A stretch of 16,825 bases of DNA from an uncultured Burkholderiales bacterium (lineage in GTDB: Bacteria; Pseudomonadota; Gammaproteobacteria; Burkholderiales; Burkholderiaceae_E), in contig CAIUGQ010000348.1 of assembly GCA_903898725.1 (NCBI GenBank), forward strand, positions 1 to 16,825, read 5' to 3'. A program made the translations under genes and the position numbers. The first letter of the stretch is position 1. Every line of letters starts with the position of its first letter. Positions 13,607-16,825 of the stretch are shown here, piece by piece. Below the pieces are notes generated by a model. It made no database searches. It was not told the origin of the DNA and saw only the letters and a program-made list of their open reading frames with translations.

Positions 13607-14091
13607 GACGCCGCCCGCGGTCCGGTCACGTCGGGGTGCGTCCAGACGAGGTCGAGGGGGAAGCGCCGTCCGGCGAGCCAGTCGAGCACGGTGCGCTCGA
13701 CGGCGGGACTGCGATGCCGGGCCCGTTCGGCGAGGATCTCGTCGGGCGTCATCCAGAACGCCCGCACGATGCCGGTGTCCAGCGGGCGCGCCGCATCGTG
13801 CGACAGCGGCCGGCACACGAAGGCATGGCGCAGGTAGGTGACGTCGACCCCTTCGCGGACGCTCGCGTAGCGCGCCATGTAGAGCCCGAGCAGCGCCGTC
13901 GGTTCGACGTGCCAGCCGGTCTCCTCGAGCGCCTCGCGCACCGCGGCCTGCGCGAGCGACTCGCCCGGGTCGAGGTGGCCGGCGGGCTGGTTCAGCCGCA
14001 GCCCGTCCGAGGTGTGCTCCTCGATCATCAGCAGGCGGCCGTCGCGTTCGACGACCGCGGCGACGGTGGCGTTCGGTTTCCAGTAGGCCAT
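13603..14091 (-). CDS. nudJ: NUDIX hydrolase, NudJ-like
   Basis: A 162-residue NUDIX pyrophosphatase. The NUDIX box Gx5Ex7REx2EExG is complete: Gly38 (AGHLDPGES), Glu44, Arg52-Glu53, Glu56-Glu57, Gly59-Trp60. The start (WKPNATVAAVVERDGRLLMIEE), LNQPAGHL and the end (RSPAVERTVLDWLAGRRFPLDLV) track E. coli NudJ, a nucleoside tri/diphosphate and HMP-PP phosphatase that also sits next to mnmA. The symbol rests on that similarity and context. The ATG at 14091 directly precedes the conserved part. There is almost no room for a ribosome binding site, because a TAAAAT box ends about 5 nt before the ATG. Confidence 0.9.
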   Translation of the reverse strand: MAYWKPNATVAAVVERDGRLLMIEEHTSDGLRLNQPAGHLDPGESLAQAAVREALEETGWHVEPTALLGLYMARYASVREGVDVTYLRHAFVCRPLSHDAARPLDTGIVRAFWMTPDEILAERARHRSPAVERTVLDWLAGRRFPLDLVWTHPDVTGPRAAS

Positions 14092-14096
14092 TCCAC

Positions 14097-14102
14097 ATTT
14101 TA
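14097..14102 (-). promoter_or_regulatory. -10-like TAAAAT close to the nudJ start
   Basis: Minus-strand TAAAAT (14102-14097) ends 5 nt before the ATG at 14091. A start site 6-8 nt downstream would place the first transcribed base at or within the start codon, implying a leaderless mRNA. It shares the 105-nt divergent gap with the pntA promoter. Confidence 0.35.
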
Positions 14103-14162
14103 TCCGAGCGGGATACCCGACCGCGGCGAGGTCCCGGGCCGGCCGCGGCGCGTCCGTCGGGG

Positions 14163-14168
14163 TATGCT
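14163..14168 (+). promoter_or_regulatory. Candidate -10 box (TATGCT) for the pnt operon
   Basis: TATGCT followed by ggcggg lies 28 nt before the pntA ATG. The leader would hold the Shine-Dalgarno GGAG (14185-14188, 8-nt spacing). No convincing -35 element is seen. Confidence 0.35.
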
Positions 14169-14196
14169 GGCGGGCTACGCTCCCGGAGATCCCCCC

Positions 14197-15312
14197 ATGA
14201 GAATCGGAGTGCCGGCCGAGACCCGCGCCGGCGAGGCGCGCGTCGCCGCCACCCCCGAGACGGTCAAGAAGCTGGTCGCTGCGAAGCACGAGGTCATCGT
14301 GCAGTCGGGCGCCGGCGTCGGGGCCAGCGTGCCGGATTCGGCCTACGAGGCCGTCGGTGCCACCATCGCCGATGCGGCGGCCGCCTACGGCGCCGAGCTG
14401 GTGCTGAAGGTGCGCCGTCCGTCGACCGAGGAGCTGATGCTGATGAAGCCGGGCACCGCGATCGTCGGCATGCTCGAGCCCTTCGACCGCGCCGGCCTCG
14501 AGCAGATGGCCGGCCTCGGCATGATCGCCTTCTCCCTCGAGGCGGCCCCGCGCACCACGCGCGCGCAGAGCATGGACGTGCTGAGCTCGCAGGCCAACAT
14601 CGCCGGCTACAAGGCGGTGATGGTCGCGGCCAACACCTACCAGCGGTTCATGCCAATGCTGATGACCGCCGCCGGCACCGTGAAGGCGGCCCGCGTCGTG
14701 ATCCTCGGCGTCGGCGTCGCCGGCCTGCAGGCGATCGCGACGGCCAAGCGGCTCGGCGCGGTCATCGAGGCCTCCGACGTGCGCCCGCCGGTCAAGGAAC
14801 AGGTCGAGTCGCTCGGCGGCAAGTTCATCGACGTGCCCTACGAGACCGACGAGGAACGCGAGATCGCCAAGGGTGTCGGCGGCTATGCGCGCCCGATGCC
14901 CGAGAGCTGGATGAAGCGCCAGGCGGCTGCGGTCGCCGAGCGCGTCAAGCAGGCCGACATCGTCATCACCACCGCGCTGATCCCGGGCCGCAAGGCGCCG
15001 GTGCTGGTCAGCGAGGACATGGTCAAGTCGATGAAGCCGGGCTCGGTCATCGTCGACATGGCCGTCGAGCAGGGCGGCAACTGTCCGCTGTCGGAGCCGG
15101 GCCGCACGGTCACCCGCTACGGCGTGCACATCGTCGGCGAGACCAACCTGCCGGCGCTGGTCGCCGCCGACGCGTCGGCGCTCTATGCGCGCAATGTCAT
15201 CGACTTCCTCAAGCTCGTCGTCGACGCCGACGGCCGGCTCAAGATCGATCTCGAGGACGACATCGTCAAGGCCTGCCTCGTCGCGCGCGACGGCCAGGTG
15301 CTGAGGGCCTGA
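14197..15312 (+). CDS. pntA: NAD(P) transhydrogenase subunit alpha part 1 (NAD(H)-binding domain I)
   Basis: Domain I of the proton-translocating transhydrogenase; it binds NAD(H) on the cytoplasmic side and passes hydride to NADP+ held by PntB. The 371-residue protein begins MRIGVPAETRAGEARVA. It contains QSMDVLSSQANIAGYKAV (the hydride-transfer site motif), the Rossmann loop ILGVGVAGLQAIATAKRLGA (GVGVAG at 171-176) with Asp194 in EASDVRP, and DIVITTALIPGRKAP near the C-terminal third. It ends without membrane helices because the alpha chain is split; the helices follow in the next gene. GGAG at 14185-14188 supports the start. The next gene starts 2 nt after its stop. Confidence 0.95.
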   Translation: MRIGVPAETRAGEARVAATPETVKKLVAAKHEVIVQSGAGVGASVPDSAYEAVGATIADAAAAYGAELVLKVRRPSTEELMLMKPGTAIVGMLEPFDRAGLEQMAGLGMIAFSLEAAPRTTRAQSMDVLSSQANIAGYKAVMVAANTYQRFMPMLMTAAGTVKAARVVILGVGVAGLQAIATAKRLGAVIEASDVRPPVKEQVESLGGKFIDVPYETDEEREIAKGVGGYARPMPESWMKRQAAAVAERVKQADIVITTALIPGRKAPVLVSEDMVKSMKPGSVIVDMAVEQGGNCPLSEPGRTVTRYGVHIVGETNLPALVAADASALYARNVIDFLKLVVDADGRLKIDLEDDIVKACLVARDGQVLRA

Positions 15313-15314
15313 AC

Positions 15315-15632
15315 ATGGAAGCGATCAATCCCACCGTCGTCAACCTGATCATCTTCGTGCTGGCGATCTACGTCGGCTACCACGTGGTCTGGAACGTCAC
15401 CCCCGCGCTGCACACGCCGCTGATGGCGGTCACCAACGCGATCTCCGCCATCGTGATCGTCGGCGCGATGCTCGCGGCGGCGCTCACCCAGACGCCGCTC
15501 GGCAAGTTCATGGGCGTGGCGGCGGTCGCGCTCGCCGCCGTCAACGTGTTCGGCGGCTTCCTCGTGACCCGACGCATGCTCGAGATGTTCAAGAAGAAAG
15601 AGCCGAAGGCGAAGAAGGAGGGTGCGCAATGA
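15315..15632 (+). CDS. pntAB: NAD(P) transhydrogenase subunit alpha part 2 (membrane part)
   Basis: A 105-residue inner-membrane subunit corresponding to the C-terminal helices of fused PntA. Three transmembrane helices are visible at about 7-26 (VVNLIIFVLAIYVGYHVVW), 35-57 and 63-84, followed by a Lys-rich cytoplasmic tail (FKKKEPKAKKEGAQ). The FVLAIYVGYHVVWNVTPALHTPLMAVTNAISAIVIVG order is the hallmark of this subunit. A GAGGG-like ribosome binding site lies at the end of the previous gene. Its stop overlaps the start of the small membrane protein gene as ATGA. Confidence 0.95.
   Translation: MEAINPTVVNLIIFVLAIYVGYHVVWNVTPALHTPLMAVTNAISAIVIVGAMLAAALTQTPLGKFMGVAAVALAAVNVFGGFLVTRRMLEMFKKKEPKAKKEGAQ
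15615..15621 (+). promoter_or_regulatory. Full Shine-Dalgarno AAGGAGG for the small membrane protein
   Basis: AAGGAGG lies 7 nt before the ATG at 15629. It is the best ribosome binding site in the window and strong support that the 85-codon frame is translated. It overlaps the Lys-rich tail codons of the preceding subunit, so some of its match could come from AAG/GAG codon use. Confidence 0.7.
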
Positions 15633-15886
15633 GGCCGTTCGCCTTCTTCGTGCTGCTCCTCGTGACCGTCGTGGCCATCTGGTTCGGCGACTCGTTCGCC
15701 GAGGGCTTCGCCGCCCCCGGAATGGAGCGGACCTTCGCGGTGCTGGTGATCGCTGCCGTCGCCATCGCGCCCGCCGTCTGGGTGCTCGACCGTCTCGGCA
15801 TGATCCGCAAGGGCAATGTGGAGCTCCGGCGCAAGCCGGCCGCGTCGCAGCCCCCCGCCTCGCAGCGTGATGGAGGTGCGGCATGA
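15629..15886 (+). CDS. Unrecognised small membrane protein within the pnt operon
   Basis: An 85-residue protein I cannot assign to a family. It has two predicted helices, about residues 3-18 (PFAFFVLLLVTVVAIWFG) and 36-54 (FAVLVIAAVAIAPAVWVLDRL). They are joined by an acidic, aromatic loop (DSFAEGFAAPGMERT). A basic tail follows (IRKGNVELRRKPAASQPP). It sits between the two membrane subunits of the transhydrogenase, overlaps both neighbours by 4 nt (ATGA each side) and has a full AAGGAGG ribosome binding site, so it is almost certainly translated with them. A role as accessory or assembly subunit is inference; it could also be a neutral insertion. Base composition matches its neighbours. Confidence 0.85.
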   Translation: MRPFAFFVLLLVTVVAIWFGDSFAEGFAAPGMERTFAVLVIAAVAIAPAVWVLDRLGMIRKGNVELRRKPAASQPPASQRDGGAA

Positions 15887-16825
15887 GCCTGAACGTCGTT
15901 GTCCTGCTGTACCTGGTCGCCTCGATCTGCTTCATCCAGGCGCTCAAGGGCCTGTCGCACCCGACCACCTCGATCCGCGGCAATGTCTTCGGCATGACCG
16001 GGATGGCGATCGCGGTGCTGACCACGATCGCGCTGATCTTCATGATGCGCGCCGAGGCGGGCGGGGTCGGGCTGCTGTGGGTGGCGCTCGGCGTCGCCGT
16101 CGGCGGCACGGCCGGCGCGGTGATGGCCAAGCGCGTCGAGATGACCAAGATGCCCGAGCTGGTCGCCTTCATGCACAGCATGATCGGCCTGGCCGCGGTG
16201 TTCATCGCGATCGCGGCGGTCGCCGAGCCCTGGGCCTTCGGCATCACCAGCTTCCCGAAGGAACTGCTGATCGGCGCGCAGACGCCGGCCGGCATGGTGG
16301 TGGCCGACATCGTCACGCGCCCGCCGATCCCGGCGGGCAACCGGCTCGAGCTGTTCCTGGGTGCGGCCATCGGCGCCATCACCTTCAGCGGCTCGGTGAT
16401 CGCCTTCGGCAAGCTGTCCGGCAAGTACAAGTTCCGCCTGTTCCAGGGCGCGCCGGTGCAGTTCGCGGGTCAGCACAAGCTGAACCTGGTGCTCGGCCTC
16501 GCGACGCTGGCGCTCGGCCTGGTCTTCACCTTCACCGAGAGCTGGCCGGCGTTCTTCGCGATGCTCGCGCTGTCGTTCGTGCTCGGCGTGCTGATCATCA
16601 TCCCGATCGGCGGCGCCGACATGCCGGTCGTGGTGTCGATGCTCAACAGCTATTCGGGCTGGGCGGCGGCGGGCATCGGCTTCTCGCTGAACAACAGCAT
16701 GCTGATCATCGCGGGGTCGCTGGTGGGCAGCTCGGGCGCGATCCTGAGCTACATCATGTGCAAGGCGATGAACCGCTCGTTCTTCAACGTGATCCTCGGC
16801 GGCTTCGGCGGCGAGGCCGCGGCGG
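15883..16825 (+). CDS. pntB: NAD(P) transhydrogenase subunit beta (partial, right edge)
   Basis: The first 314 residues are in the window; the C-terminal NADP(H)-binding domain III is cut off. The start ATG overlaps the small membrane gene stop, with GGAGG (15872-15876) at 6-nt spacing. Visible motifs: FIQALKGLSHPTTSIRGNVFGMTGM, KRVEMTKMPELVAFMHSMIGLAAVFIA, FLGAAIGAITFSGSVIAFGKLSGKYKF, and PIGGADMPVVVSMLNSYSGWAAAGIGF, all typical of PntB. About nine hydrophobic helices are seen. The stretch at residues 121-150 (16243-16332), between AEPWAFG and AGNRLELF, looks longer than the loop I remember for this family. PntB forms the proton channel with the pntA-2 helices. Confidence 0.95.
   Translation, partial: MSLNVVVLLYLVASICFIQALKGLSHPTTSIRGNVFGMTGMAIAVLTTIALIFMMRAEAGGVGLLWVALGVAVGGTAGAVMAKRVEMTKMPELVAFMHSMIGLAAVFIAIAAVAEPWAFGITSFPKELLIGAQTPAGMVVADIVTRPPIPAGNRLELFLGAAIGAITFSGSVIAFGKLSGKYKFRLFQGAPVQFAGQHKLNLVLGLATLALGLVFTFTESWPAFFAMLALSFVLGVLIIIPIGGADMPVVVSMLNSYSGWAAAGIGFSLNNSMLIIAGSLVGSSGAILSYIMCKAMNRSFFNVILGGFGGEAAA

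Noticed and set aside
13607..14098. In-frame N-terminal extension of mnmA from an ATG at 14098
   Set aside because: It would lie out of frame over the whole NUDIX gene and is Arg-rich; the GTG at 13606 fits coupled translation.

Overview
This is a high-GC (roughly 70% by eye) chromosomal window whose gene content and protein sequences suggest a betaproteobacterium, most likely Burkholderiales. The reasons are the queA-tgt-yajC-secD-secF order, the SecF loop reading NESVVIFDR, an AxCP-like cytochrome c', and a transhydrogenase split into three polypeptides. Nearly all of the window is protein coding. I see no tRNA, rRNA, CRISPR array, insertion sequence or prophage remnant, and no shift in base or codon use that would mark a transferred island.

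Layout. (1) 1-594, minus strand: a DUF2946-type small secreted protein with an HCxxC motif, then the signal peptide of a second exported protein cut by the window edge; probably a metal (copper?) related pair. (2) 850-6279, plus strand: queA and tgt (queuosine tRNA modification, ATGA overlap), then yajC-secD-secF (Sec translocon accessory complex), which may have its own promoter just after tgt. (3) 6340-8409: a small GNAT-like acetyltransferase and a cytochrome b561 on plus, converging on a MarR repressor and a periplasmic cytochrome c' on minus. This looks like a small redox/NO-handling cluster. Palindromes with a shared CGGACCGAT core lie at the cytochrome c' start site and just before marR. 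(4) 8571-14091: purB (minus) divergent from a YibF-like glutathione transferase (plus), then a membrane-anchored FMN/Fe-S glutamate-synthase-domain protein, mnmA and a nudJ-like NUDIX gene (all minus). mnmA overlaps the nudJ-like gene by GTGA, and nudJ-mnmA-purB resembles the enterobacterial neighbourhood. (5) 14197-16825, plus: the proton-translocating transhydrogenase operon pntA-1, pntA-2, an extra 85-residue two-helix membrane protein, and pntB (cut by the window end).

Most of this is housekeeping. The observations most worth following are the small membrane protein wedged between pntA-2 and pntB, which has a full AAGGAGG ribosome binding site and is overlapped at both ends; the candidate MarR operators around the cytochrome c' gene; and the Phe at the distal haem position of that cytochrome. 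Regulatory calls are weaker than gene calls: they rest on -10-like hexamers and inverted repeats read by eye.
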